NCBI GenBank assembly: GCA_030632175.1
Contig: DAOVVG010000077.1
Location: forward strand, 1 to 9,006
From: Gammaproteobacteria bacterium
Lineage (GTDB): Bacteria > Pseudomonadota > Gammaproteobacteria > UBA9214
Length of the DNA: 9,006 bases
Direction of reading: 5' to 3'
Below, piece after piece: positions 1 through 6,680 of the stretch. The notes under the pieces are model-generated. The model did not search any database and was not told where the DNA came from. It was given only the letters and a program-made list of their open reading frames with translations. Position numbers and translations under genes: made by a program. Position 1 is the stretch's first letter. Each line of letters opens with the position of its first letter.

Positions 1-769
1 AATTCAGGTAGTGCCTGAAGCGTGATTTTAGCGGGGCACCCTCTATTCTCGGCTGGGCAGGATCGATTTCCCACGGGTGCAGGTAAAACACAAAAGGACG
101 CGACTCTTTGTTAATTCTTTCCAGCCCCCAGCGGGTTATTGCATACGGAAACAGGCGGAAATAACCGCCCCCCGCCACGGGAATCTTTATCCTTCCAAAG
201 GATGCCAGGGAAATCGGGAACTCCACCAGTGAGTTACCATTCGGCGTCTTTAATTCATGCGGAAGGCCTTCTGCGTCCGGGATCCCGTAGAGGTCATGTT
301 GCATGGGAAATATGCTGGAGTCGTATTTAAAACCTTCTTCATGCAATATATCCAGCGCCCACAAGGATTTCCCGGTAATTGAATAGGTGGCGGCACGGTA
401 GCCGATAACCGGCTGCTGACACTGGTCTTCCAGCAATTGTTTGCTTTCACGGGTTTCTTGCTGAAAAACATCGGGGGCCTGGGTATAAATCAGCTTGTGA
501 CTCATACCATGGGAAGCAATTTCATGACCCCTGGCTGCAATTTCGCGAACAATCGATGGGCTTTTCTTCGCGACACAACCAAGTACAAAAAATGTCGCTT
601 TAACCTCATATTGATCGAACAGGTCGAGAATGTTCCCGGTATTACGCTCGACACGGGATTCAAACCCCCCCCAGTTTGCACGATCTACCGTTCCCGAAAA
701 GGCCTCTACCTGGTAGTAATCCTCGACATCAACGGTCAATGCATTTTCCGGTTTCAGCACGCCAATCAT
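1..769 (-). CDS. XrtA-system polysaccharide deacetylase (NodB-like), 3' end cut by window
   Basis: Reverse-strand translation from the ATG at 769 gives 256 codons with no stop before the window edge, so the C-terminus is missing. The N-terminus carries LTVDVEDYYQ (residues 11-20), the form of the NodB Asp motif typical of the exosortase-associated deacetylase family (TIGR03006 type). Metal-binding histidines lie in SHGMSH (H87, H91), an arginine motif in YRAATYS (124-130) and the late motif FYLHPWEIDP (228-237, H231). Family knowledge: these metal-dependent enzymes remove N- or O-acetyl groups from polysaccharide; here the likely substrate is the EPS made by this locus. No signal peptide is seen, so the site of action is unclear. 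The ATG is preceded by GGTGAG about 9 nt upstream. The frame is open back to the stop of the preceding ATPase gene, 63 nt away, but contains no better start. A run of eight G falls at codons 33-35. Confidence 0.93.
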   Translation of the reverse strand, partial: MIGVLKPENALTVDVEDYYQVEAFSGTVDRANWGGFESRVERNTGNILDLFDQYEVKATFFVLGCVAKKSPSIVREIAARGHEIASHGMSHKLIYTQAPDVFQQETRESKQLLEDQCQQPVIGYRAATYSITGKSLWALDILHEEGFKYDSSIFPMQHDLYGIPDAEGLPHELKTPNGNSLVEFPISLASFGRIKIPVAGGGYFRLFPYAITRWGLERINKESRPFVFYLHPWEIDPAQPRIEGAPLKSRFRHYLN

Positions 770-832
770 CCGGCCTGTCTCACCAGTAACGGCAACCTGT
801 ACAGAATCATGCTGAATCAGAACTGCCGGCCG

Positions 833-1696
833 TTAACGGGAAAGCAATGATGCCGTGCTGTTGTATGAATCGCTATTTTCAGGGTCTTTCGTTTCCCAAC
901 CCAGCTCCAGCAATGCTGTATCAATCAGGCCGGCATTTATCTCCCTGCACTCATCCGCAAATGCGCACATCATTGCTGTATCACACAATATATTGATCTT
1001 TCTTGGAATTCCTTTTGTATGAGCATAAATACTCTCTATCGCATCAGCCAGAAAGACCTCTCTCTCTGCACCACCGGCTACAGCAAGACGAAATCGAATG
1101 TAATCTGAAGTCTCTTCCAGGCCAAGCGGCACCAGATGCTTGCGCAGATGGATGTAGCTATTCAGGGATGAAAGCTCTGGTAGCTGCAGCTTGTCTTCGA
1201 TGGCCCGGGTCCCAACCAGTACGATTTGTGGAATGACTACCTTGTCCGTTTCCAGGCCAAGTAATAGCCGCAATTCTACAAGTGCCCGGACATCGAGATG
1301 TTGCACATCATCGATAATGATGACTGGCTGTACCGAGTTCACGTATGAATCGATCAGGAAACTGTTTAACTGATCAAGCAATTCCACCTTATCCAAACCA
1401 AAAGCCTTCTGTCCGAACTCAACAAGAATTGCACGCAACAAGCTGGTATCGTCAAGTTGCGTCTGGAACACCCGGGCCACAACCGATGCATAATCGAACT
1501 GTGCCATCAGCTTCTGGATCAACAATGACTTGCCAACACCATCCTCGCCGGTCAGCAGCACTACACCTTCAGAATTCAGAATAGAGTACGCAAGATAGGC
1601 TGAAGCGGATTCGTACTGCTTCAGTGGAAAATAAAACTCCAGATCAGGAGGTTGACGAAAGGGTGATTTCCCTAAATTGAAGAATTCAAGATACAT
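833..1696 (-). CDS. XrtA/PEP-CTERM-associated AAA ATPase (ExeA/GspA-like)
   Basis: A 287-residue cytoplasmic protein. It opens with MYLEFFNLGKSPFRQPPD, the usual N-terminus of ExeA-like ATPases of exosortase loci (TIGR03015 type), which supports this start although no clear Shine-Dalgarno is visible. Walker A is GEDGVGKS (residues 50-57) and Walker B is VIIIDDVQHL (125-134). A sensor-1-like stretch IVLVGT follows (158-163), then LGLEETSDYIRFRL (191-204) and GIPRKINILCD (229-239), which match the family's C-terminal helical lid with its arginine. The Walker B second acidic residue is Asp where relatives usually have Glu (DEAQ), a conservative change. Family knowledge: relatives such as ExeA energise assembly of envelope complexes; the role of the EPS-locus version is not established. 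It lies 54 nt downstream of the beta-barrel gene, with a 15-bp tandem repeat in that gap, and 63 nt upstream of the deacetylase in the same reading frame. Confidence 0.93.
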   Translation of the reverse strand: MYLEFFNLGKSPFRQPPDLEFYFPLKQYESASAYLAYSILNSEGVVLLTGEDGVGKSLLIQKLMAQFDYASVVARVFQTQLDDTSLLRAILVEFGQKAFGLDKVELLDQLNSFLIDSYVNSVQPVIIIDDVQHLDVRALVELRLLLGLETDKVVIPQIVLVGTRAIEDKLQLPELSSLNSYIHLRKHLVPLGLEETSDYIRFRLAVAGGAEREVFLADAIESIYAHTKGIPRKINILCDTAMMCAFADECREINAGLIDTALLELGWETKDPENSDSYNSTASLLSR

Positions 1697-1703
1697 TTTG
1701 ATA

Positions 1704-1733
1704 GGTTACTTTATAGTCGGTTACTTTATAGTC
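1704..1733. repeat. Perfect 15-bp tandem duplication before the ATPase gene
   Basis: GGTTACTTTATAGTC occurs twice back to back (1704-1718 and 1719-1733) with no mismatch. It fills more than half of the 54-nt gap between the beta-barrel stop (1751) and the ATPase start (1696). On the transcribed strand each copy holds TATAAAG, but no -35 element at proper spacing is evident and no Shine-Dalgarno is created. It may be a recent slippage duplication or a regulator site pair. Confidence 0.9.
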
Positions 1734-1750
1734 ATCCGGATACAGCAACG

Positions 1751-3106
1751 CTAGCGATGATACCCAATCGTCGCACCCATGATCCACTCTCTATACTCGG
1801 CCGCAGAGTCATCACTGTCACGATTATTATAACCCGTGTATATGGAAAACCCGGTATGGCGCGATAACGCATGGTCAACAGCTATATCGACTGTCCATTC
1901 CTTATCCGTCCTGTTTATTCCTGTATTGTCCGTATTCGAATAGCTCGTTGAAAACCGGCCTCTCCAACCCGCTGTTATTTCCGATGAGAGGCCCATCCCA
2001 ACACCCCATTCATCGTAATCGATCAAACCTTCTTCTTCATAGTCTCTTTCTTCCCAATACAACGAAACATCGGCCAGAATGGAAGCACCCTCATAATCAG
2101 CGAATGCTGCATGACGCGTCAGCCTGTATATATCCCCGCTAGCTTGCTCACCCCTTGAATCTGAACCCGAAGAACCCGGACCACCGACAAACCCTGATTC
2201 CGATGCTTCGAGAAATTCAATCGTCGAGTCTGTAATTTTACGTACGGATTCCCAGCCGAAAGCGGTTGTTGAGCTCTTGCGGTGGTTGAGTACAAGCTTC
2301 GCGCCCCAGTCGTCGACATCATCCGCCTTGTCGCGGTCTACCTTGAATGCGCCGAGAGTGGCTACCACGTCCGTTTTTGAAAGCCGTGTATCGGCCTCCA
2401 GGTATATGACGCCATAGTCATAATCTCCATTCACATCATCGTCATCGAAATCAACCATCATCCCGGCAACATTAGCCGACAGGGTAAGCTGGGAAGACCG
2501 CTGGTTTTCCCATTTTGCCTTTAACATATTGCGTGTGCTGTCAGCCTTTGTGACCTCATAATCATCCTTTGCCCAGCGGGCGCCAATTGTCACCGCATTG
2601 GATGGATTTACCTGGAAGTTAAGGTCGGGGCCCGTAGCAAAAAAGTTGACCCGCTGACGATTGTCCCGCGTATCAGGGGCAAGCGAATCAATTTCCTGTT
2701 CGCCAAGCACATTGCGGACTATCCAGGACAATCTCTCCGGCCTTATCTTTATGGTAGCCAGCGCATTGAGGAAATAGATCCCCTGGTCAGGCTCTGTACT
2801 TTCGGCGTACGTGTAATAACCGTAAAAGCCCGATACTTCTGCGTCCAGACGTTTGGATTTGTTGGCCAGCCTGAAATCCAGCTCAGCGCCGTTTATCCAA
2901 TCCTCCTCCTCGTTATCCGGAAGCAGCAGGGAGTTACTCGAATACTCGCTAACCAGCCCTGCACCGTAGTGTATCTCGAGTGCATGCAAAACAGGGGCAA
3001 AGCTCAAAAACAGGACTCCCGGCAGAATATACCGGCCGACGATTTTCATAGTTCGTAGCAGCCTGTTGTTTCCGCTGACGGCCATCTTTGACACGCTATC
3101 ATGCAT
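1751..3106 (-). CDS. PEP-CTERM-system-associated outer membrane beta-barrel protein
   Basis: A 451-residue protein resembling the TIGR03016-type outer-membrane proteins of exosortase loci. A signal peptide has its hydrophobic core at about residues 26-38 and a likely cut after LHA (40-42), followed by LEIHYGAGLVSEYSSN. The rest alternates short amphipathic strands with polar turns, as in a beta barrel, and has strongly acidic loops (64-69, 219-229, 257-266, 353-365) and a Gly/Ser loop (303-320). The protein ends in IGYHR, so the usual terminal aromatic is two residues from the end. The start at 3106 is backed by a G-rich Shine-Dalgarno 6-7 nt upstream. Met20 would give a more standard signal peptide but has no visible ribosome site. 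The family's function is not established; given the short export lipoprotein upstream, an outer-membrane channel for EPS is a reasonable inference. Confidence 0.88.
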   Translation of the reverse strand: MHDSVSKMAVSGNNRLLRTMKIVGRYILPGVLFLSFAPVLHALEIHYGAGLVSEYSSNSLLLPDNEEEDWINGAELDFRLANKSKRLDAEVSGFYGYYTYAESTEPDQGIYFLNALATIKIRPERLSWIVRNVLGEQEIDSLAPDTRDNRQRVNFFATGPDLNFQVNPSNAVTIGARWAKDDYEVTKADSTRNMLKAKWENQRSSQLTLSANVAGMMVDFDDDDVNGDYDYGVIYLEADTRLSKTDVVATLGAFKVDRDKADDVDDWGAKLVLNHRKSSTTAFGWESVRKITDSTIEFLEASESGFVGGPGSSGSDSRGEQASGDIYRLTRHAAFADYEGASILADVSLYWEERDYEEEGLIDYDEWGVGMGLSSEITAGWRGRFSTSYSNTDNTGINRTDKEWTVDIAVDHALSRHTGFSIYTGYNNRDSDDSAAEYREWIMGATIGYHR

Positions 3107-3110
3107 ATAA

Positions 3111-3127
3111 AGCCCCCCCTGTGGGCT
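3111..3127 (-). promoter_or_regulatory. G-rich ribosome binding site inside a small hairpin, before the barrel gene
   Basis: On the minus strand AGCCC and GGGCT (5-bp stem, 7-nt loop) flank the run of seven G (3113-3119) that serves as Shine-Dalgarno for the ATG at 3106. The stem could partly hide the ribosome site and make translation depend on ribosomes arriving from the kinase-like gene, which stops 35 nt upstream. The inverted repeat is visible; its effect is inference. Confidence 0.4.
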
Positions 3128-3141
3128 ACCGCTTGTTTTGC

Positions 3142-3975
3142 TCAGCCGGCTCTCAGATAATCCGGACTGTTGTTGAACACCACACCCAGCTTTTTACTGT
3201 CACCAAATGCCTTTGCAGCTTCTTCTATCTGCCTCTCCGTGACCTTGCCATAAGGAACCACAAGCAGAATATAGTCACAGAACTCCGCAAGAATAGTGGT
3301 GTCCGCTGCTTCCGAAGCCGGCGGGGCATCAACAATGATATAGCGGTCGCCATAGCGCTCTTTCAGGGCTTTCATCATTACCCGCATTTTCACCGATGAA
3401 TAATATTCCTCTGTGATTTCACGATGGGCCCCGGCCGGCATCCAGCGCAAGCGTTGAATCCCCGATGGCTGGATAATCTCGTCCATGCTTACGTCATCAT
3501 CCTCGAGATAGTCGATTAAGCCCACCTCACTCTGTATACGCAAGACTTCCATTAAAATCGAACTTTGCAGATTACAATCGATCAATAATGCTGTCTTGGC
3601 TTTATCGAAAGAAAATACCGTCGCCAGGTTTAATGCCGTAAAGCTTCCACCCCCTCCCGGACGCACTGAAGTCACCATAATTGTCAGGTTGCCACCATCT
3701 GTTTCTCTCAACAATTTGGTTCGCAGCTTGCGGAAGCTGTCGACCATCACCCGGTTCCGGGTATGCGGATGGATGATGCGTCTTTTCTCGAGTTCACTGG
3801 GCGTCAGCAGCTTGGGTTCCAGCATGAGGGCTATGTCACCCTGTTTCGACTGGATCGGCGCAAGCACCCGGGAAGACGAGGTGCCGGACACGGACATGTC
3901 TGCTCCATAGCTGGGCACCAGGGAACGGGCACCCTCTGCGGCGGCTTTGCTCAGTGCATCATCAATTTTGCTCAT
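3142..3975 (-). CDS. XrtA-associated tyrosine autokinase homologue with degenerate ATP site (probable pseudokinase)
   Basis: A 277-residue CpsD/Wzc-like BY-kinase homologue (TIGR03018 type) that begins MSKIDDALSKAA, as exosortase-locus kinases do. HPHTRNRVMVDSFRKLRTKL (69-88) matches the region before the kinase core. In TSVRPGGGGSFTALNLA (102-118) the P-loop reads GGGGS (107-111) where kinases have GEGKS/T, so the phosphate-binding lysine is absent. Walker A' reads LLIDCNLQSS (130-139), lacking the second Asp and the usual Arg-Pro. Walker B IIVDAPP (213-219) is kept. The C-terminus lacks the tyrosine cluster of active autokinases; only Y273 remains. Family knowledge: active relatives autophosphorylate and act with the chain-length protein. 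Here a regulatory or structural, non-kinase role is likely (inference). The ATG is one nt after the upstream stop, with GGGAG inside the upstream gene as ribosome site, so translation is probably coupled. Confidence 0.88.
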   Translation of the reverse strand: MSKIDDALSKAAAEGARSLVPSYGADMSVSGTSSSRVLAPIQSKQGDIALMLEPKLLTPSELEKRRIIHPHTRNRVMVDSFRKLRTKLLRETDGGNLTIMVTSVRPGGGGSFTALNLATVFSFDKAKTALLIDCNLQSSILMEVLRIQSEVGLIDYLEDDDVSMDEIIQPSGIQRLRWMPAGAHREITEEYYSSVKMRVMMKALKERYGDRYIIVDAPPASEAADTTILAEFCDYILLVVPYGKVTERQIEEAAKAFGDSKKLGVVFNNSPDYLRAG

Positions 3976-3976
3976 T

Positions 3977-5518
3977 TCAAATACTCCCTGTCCATTTCAT
4001 CCATCCAGTGTATCCATATATATAAAGCACTGCGGCCACCACCAACATCAATAACCTGAATCGAAACTTCGCCCTGCGCACTTCGAATACAGTCGGCATA
4101 TGCGGAACCTCGACCAGCACAGGCAGATTCAGTTTGGACGAGATGACGGATGAGAATCTTAGTCTCGGGTCAATCTGTATTTTCGCAAAGACAAGCGAAA
4201 TCGGGACAAAGATTCCGAGTACTATTCCCCCGATCATGTAATGCAGAAAACGCAACCCCGACGGTTTGACCGGTATTGCCGCCGACTCCTGGATACGGAA
4301 ATTGATTCCTTGCCCTTCGGCATCCAGATTTTTCGACACCCGTGCAAGCTCACGGCGGGTCAATAATCGGTGGTAAATATCCTGGTTAACTTCGTAATCC
4401 CTGGTGAATTCAGCCAGGGCCGCTTCACTCTCGTGCAGGCGTATACTGCGCCCCCGCTCATTTTCAAGTAATATCTTGGTCTCGGCCAGGCGAATTCTCA
4501 GGGTTTCAACCTCCGTTTCCGCAGTCGCCAATTGACTGCGCAACTGCTGGTAGAGCGGATTAATCGCAACCCCCTTCGCCTGCGAAGATTTCTTGCCTGT
4601 CTTCCTGGCCTGCTTGCGCTGCTGCTCCTCTTTAAGGATCGATTCCTTGAGATCTTCAATTTTATGCAGCGCACGAACAACATCCGGATGGTTATCCTGG
4701 TACTTCAAGCGCATCGAATCCAGTTCGCGCTGCAATGTCACAATACGGTCGTGGTACTGCCCTTCACGATTCAGACTGGCAGACATGGCCGACTCATCTC
4801 CCAGCTGCCGCTTTATGGATTTACGGCGCACCTGTGCTTCCTTCAGGGAGAGACTGGACCGCTCGTAGCGGCCCTGGAGAGTATTAATGCGATCCAGGAT
4901 GGCCGCCTCGCTGCCCGGCTGCGCATCCAGGTTCTTGCTCCTGAGTTGCTTCAGGTTTTGTTCCGCGGAAACCAGCTTGGCATGGTATTCCCGCACTTGC
5001 TTGTCGATAAAATCGTAGGCCGATGTGCTCTCATGGTCTTTTGCCTCCGCACTCTCTCTCACAAACAATTCTGCGAGGCTGTTTGCCACCTTCGCGGCCC
5101 GCTCGGGGTTAACGTCCTTGTACTCAATTTTGATCAAATTCGATGCTACCTTGAAGATTTTAATCGCATCTTTCAGCCTGTCCCTGATGATTTCCTGTTG
5201 CAGGGGGCTATCTGCCTCTTTCATCATGCCATTCTCAAGACCGACTACAGTAAGAATTCTGCGGGCATTAATAATTTCTCCGGCAACACGCGCATAGTCC
5301 CTGCTGTCCGTTGGTATGGCCACTCCCTCTGTGAGCGGCTTTATGATATTGGTTTCATCAATCAGTATCGTTGTGACAGCCACGTACTGCTTTGGATAGA
5401 CAAGCCCGGCACCAAGCATGCCCAGAGAGATAACGATGAAGAGCCACACCGCAATCATGCGATGGGCTATCACTTCGTTGAAAAGAACCCTTAAAAGTTG
5501 CTCGGGAGTTATCGGCAT
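3977..5518 (-). CDS. XrtA-system polysaccharide chain-length determinant (Wzz/PCP family)
   Basis: A 513-residue inner-membrane polysaccharide co-polymerase (TIGR03007 type). It has a short cytoplasmic N-terminus, a first membrane helix at about 21-41, then the Wzz domain start (YVAVTTILIDETNIIKPL, 45-62). A long periplasmic helical and coiled-coil stretch (about 140-395) is rich in Lys, Arg, Glu and Gln. The conserved proline motif AAIPVKPSGLR (413-423) precedes the second helix (about 425-446), and a third hydrophobic helix (about 487-506) lies near the C-terminus. This three-helix plan and size are usual for exosortase-locus members, which lack a fused kinase domain. The role is to set polymer length and link synthesis to export, with the next gene's product as cytoplasmic partner. 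The ATG is preceded by GAGGGTGA about 11 nt upstream; the exporter gene stops 28 nt before it. The coding sequence is intact. Confidence 0.94.
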   Translation of the reverse strand: MPITPEQLLRVLFNEVIAHRMIAVWLFIVISLGMLGAGLVYPKQYVAVTTILIDETNIIKPLTEGVAIPTDSRDYARVAGEIINARRILTVVGLENGMMKEADSPLQQEIIRDRLKDAIKIFKVASNLIKIEYKDVNPERAAKVANSLAELFVRESAEAKDHESTSAYDFIDKQVREYHAKLVSAEQNLKQLRSKNLDAQPGSEAAILDRINTLQGRYERSSLSLKEAQVRRKSIKRQLGDESAMSASLNREGQYHDRIVTLQRELDSMRLKYQDNHPDVVRALHKIEDLKESILKEEQQRKQARKTGKKSSQAKGVAINPLYQQLRSQLATAETEVETLRIRLAETKILLENERGRSIRLHESEAALAEFTRDYEVNQDIYHRLLTRRELARVSKNLDAEGQGINFRIQESAAIPVKPSGLRFLHYMIGGIVLGIFVPISLVFAKIQIDPRLRFSSVISSKLNLPVLVEVPHMPTVFEVRRAKFRFRLLMLVVAAVLYIYGYTGWMKWTGSI

Positions 5519-5546
5519 TTTTTAATCACCCTCATTCCTGCCTGCA

Positions 5547-6182
5547 TCAGAATATGCTTTCAGGAACAGTAACCACGTCGCCTGGCACGAGGGCCAGGTT
5601 TGTATCAAGTTCCCCGTCCTGCAGGATCTTGTCCAGCCTGATGGTGTACACATTTGTTCCTTCATCCGTTTTTCTGTATAGCCTGGTACGGTCTGCCGCA
5701 GCGAATTCTGTAACCCCGCCCGCAACCAGGACAAGATCCAGCACCGTCATGCCACGCCGGTGTGCCGTGGAAGTCGGTGCCCTGACTGCACCCGTAACAC
5801 GGACACGGTTCAGATACTCGTGACTGTTCATTTCCATGACGATCACCGATACATTCGGGTCACGGAGATATTCCGCCAACCTGGCGGTGATATCAGCGGC
5901 CACCATCTGTGGAGCCTTGCCACCGGCAGCGACTTCGCCAATCAGCGGCACCGAGATCTTGCCGTCCGGACGAACCGGCACCGAAATCCCCAGGTCGGTG
6001 TGACGCCAGACGCTGACCTGTACCACATCGCCCGAACCGATCCGGTATTCCTCTGCATCCTGGTAGTTCAAACCAGCCGCTGCCGTCTCTGCCTCTGAAT
6101 AAACCTGCATGCCCGGCGTACTGCAGGCAACCAGAAATATAACCATGTAGACGAGGCCAAGTGCTTTAAGCAATCTGTGCAT
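5547..6182 (-). CDS. XrtA-system exopolysaccharide export lipoprotein (Wza/OPX-like, EpsE family)
   Basis: A 211-residue lipoprotein. The signal peptide MHRLLKALGLVYMVIFLVAC ends in lipobox LVAC (17-20). Cys20 would be lipidated, and the following Ser suggests the outer membrane. The poly_export domain covers about 45-120 (EYRIGSGDVVQVSVWR, then VRPDGKISVPLIGEV) and one SLBB/beta-grasp domain about 126-175 (VRVTGAVRAP, LDLVLVAGGVTEFA). It ends soon after PGDVVTVPESIF, with no second SLBB domain and no C-terminal amphipathic helix. It is therefore far shorter than E. coli Wza (about 380 residues) and probably cannot span the outer membrane alone. Role: periplasmic collar of the EPS exporter. 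The ATG at 6182 has AAGGA (6193-6197) 10 nt upstream. It is the first gene of the continuous six-gene run, so its promoter should lie in the 498-nt region upstream. Confidence 0.94.
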   Translation of the reverse strand: MHRLLKALGLVYMVIFLVACSTPGMQVYSEAETAAAGLNYQDAEEYRIGSGDVVQVSVWRHTDLGISVPVRPDGKISVPLIGEVAAGGKAPQMVAADITARLAEYLRDPNVSVIVMEMNSHEYLNRVRVTGAVRAPTSTAHRRGMTVLDLVLVAGGVTEFAAADRTRLYRKTDEGTNVYTIRLDKILQDGELDTNLALVPGDVVTVPESIF

Positions 6183-6680
6183 ATCGAAATTATCCTTTAA
6201 TCTATAAAAGCTTTATCAAACCGGACCTGTGGCCCGGACCCTGGAAGCACTGGGATTATCTGAATTATCGGCTGAAAAAGCCGAATCTTTAAATCCAGTG
6301 CAGAACCCCTGAACACCCCGGAAAGTGGTCCTGTCGATCATCGCCCGGTCCATATTCCCGTATGCTATCATCGAAGAAAGCATCCTCGTTGACCATGCAT
6401 GCAACCAACGGTCGTACAATGATTTTTTGGAACAATCATTGAACAGACAGGCTGGCCGCCCAAGCCGCTGGGAACAGTAATTCCTATGCCCATCCAGCAA
6501 CCAACCATAAATACTGCTTATGCGCGATTCATACACACGTCAATCGCAAATATTACTATTTTCTCGGCAGGAATGTCACTTAAATTTATGACTGTATCCA
6601 CCTGCTTTAAAGTATTTTTGAACCACGCCGAAATGAAGCAACTATCGGCCAATCCGGCTAATATCCCGGTACAATAAATC
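6183..6680. other. 498-nt divergent intergenic region, probable promoters, no convincing gene
   Basis: This region lies between the start of the export lipoprotein gene (minus) and the J-domain gene (plus). Its middle (about 6540-6625) is AT-rich. Visible structure includes an 8-bp inverted repeat CAATGATT/AATCATTG (6417-6441), a 6-bp stem TCGGCT/AGCCGA with a 5-nt loop (6268-6284), and a direct repeat CCGGACC at 6221-6227 and 6234-6240 (13-nt period). A possible minus-strand sigma-70 promoter has GTGACA (6574-6579) and TAATAT (6550-6555) with 18-nt spacing; it would leave a leader of about 360 nt before the exporter gene. No riboswitch core or exact sigma-54 site was recognised. Short open frames here have unlikely compositions. 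Confidence 0.55.
6417..6441. repeat. 8-bp inverted repeat, possible operator
   Basis: CAATGATT (6417-6424) and AATCATTG (6434-6441) are perfect inverted copies separated by 9 nt. The arms are AT-rich and no T-run suited to a terminator follows. A dimeric regulator site is the likelier reading, but no cognate regulator is in the window. Confidence 0.4.

Noticed and set aside
250..471. 73-codon minus-strand open frame
   Set aside because: It overlaps the deacetylase in a different frame of the same strand; the deacetylase frame carries the conserved motifs.
437..850. 137-codon plus-strand open frame
   Set aside because: It is antisense to the deacetylase, whose motifs are clear on the minus strand.
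4532..5494. 320-codon plus-strand open frame antisense to the chain-length gene
   Set aside because: The opposite strand encodes a complete, well-recognised protein. The antisense product shows no known motif; long shadows are common opposite coding sequence.
6268..6284. Stem TCGGCT/AGCCGA as an intrinsic terminator
   Set aside because: The stem is short and lacks a proper T-run on either strand, and no gene ends nearby; kept only as possible leader structure.
6216..6536. 106-codon open frame on the minus strand upstream of the export lipoprotein
   Set aside because: It is rich in Cys, Trp, Arg and His, has no recognisable motif and no ribosome site seen. It looks like chance reading of the regulatory region.
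6637..6651. Sigma-54-like site TGGCC...TTGCT on the minus strand, of interest because PrsR-type regulators act with sigma-54
   Set aside because: The GG to GC spacing is 9 nt, one short of the required 10, and it lies about 450 nt from the exporter start.
6486..6677. 63-codon plus-strand open frame ending just before the J-domain gene
   Set aside because: No family resemblance, no ribosome site, and it lies in the probable promoter region.
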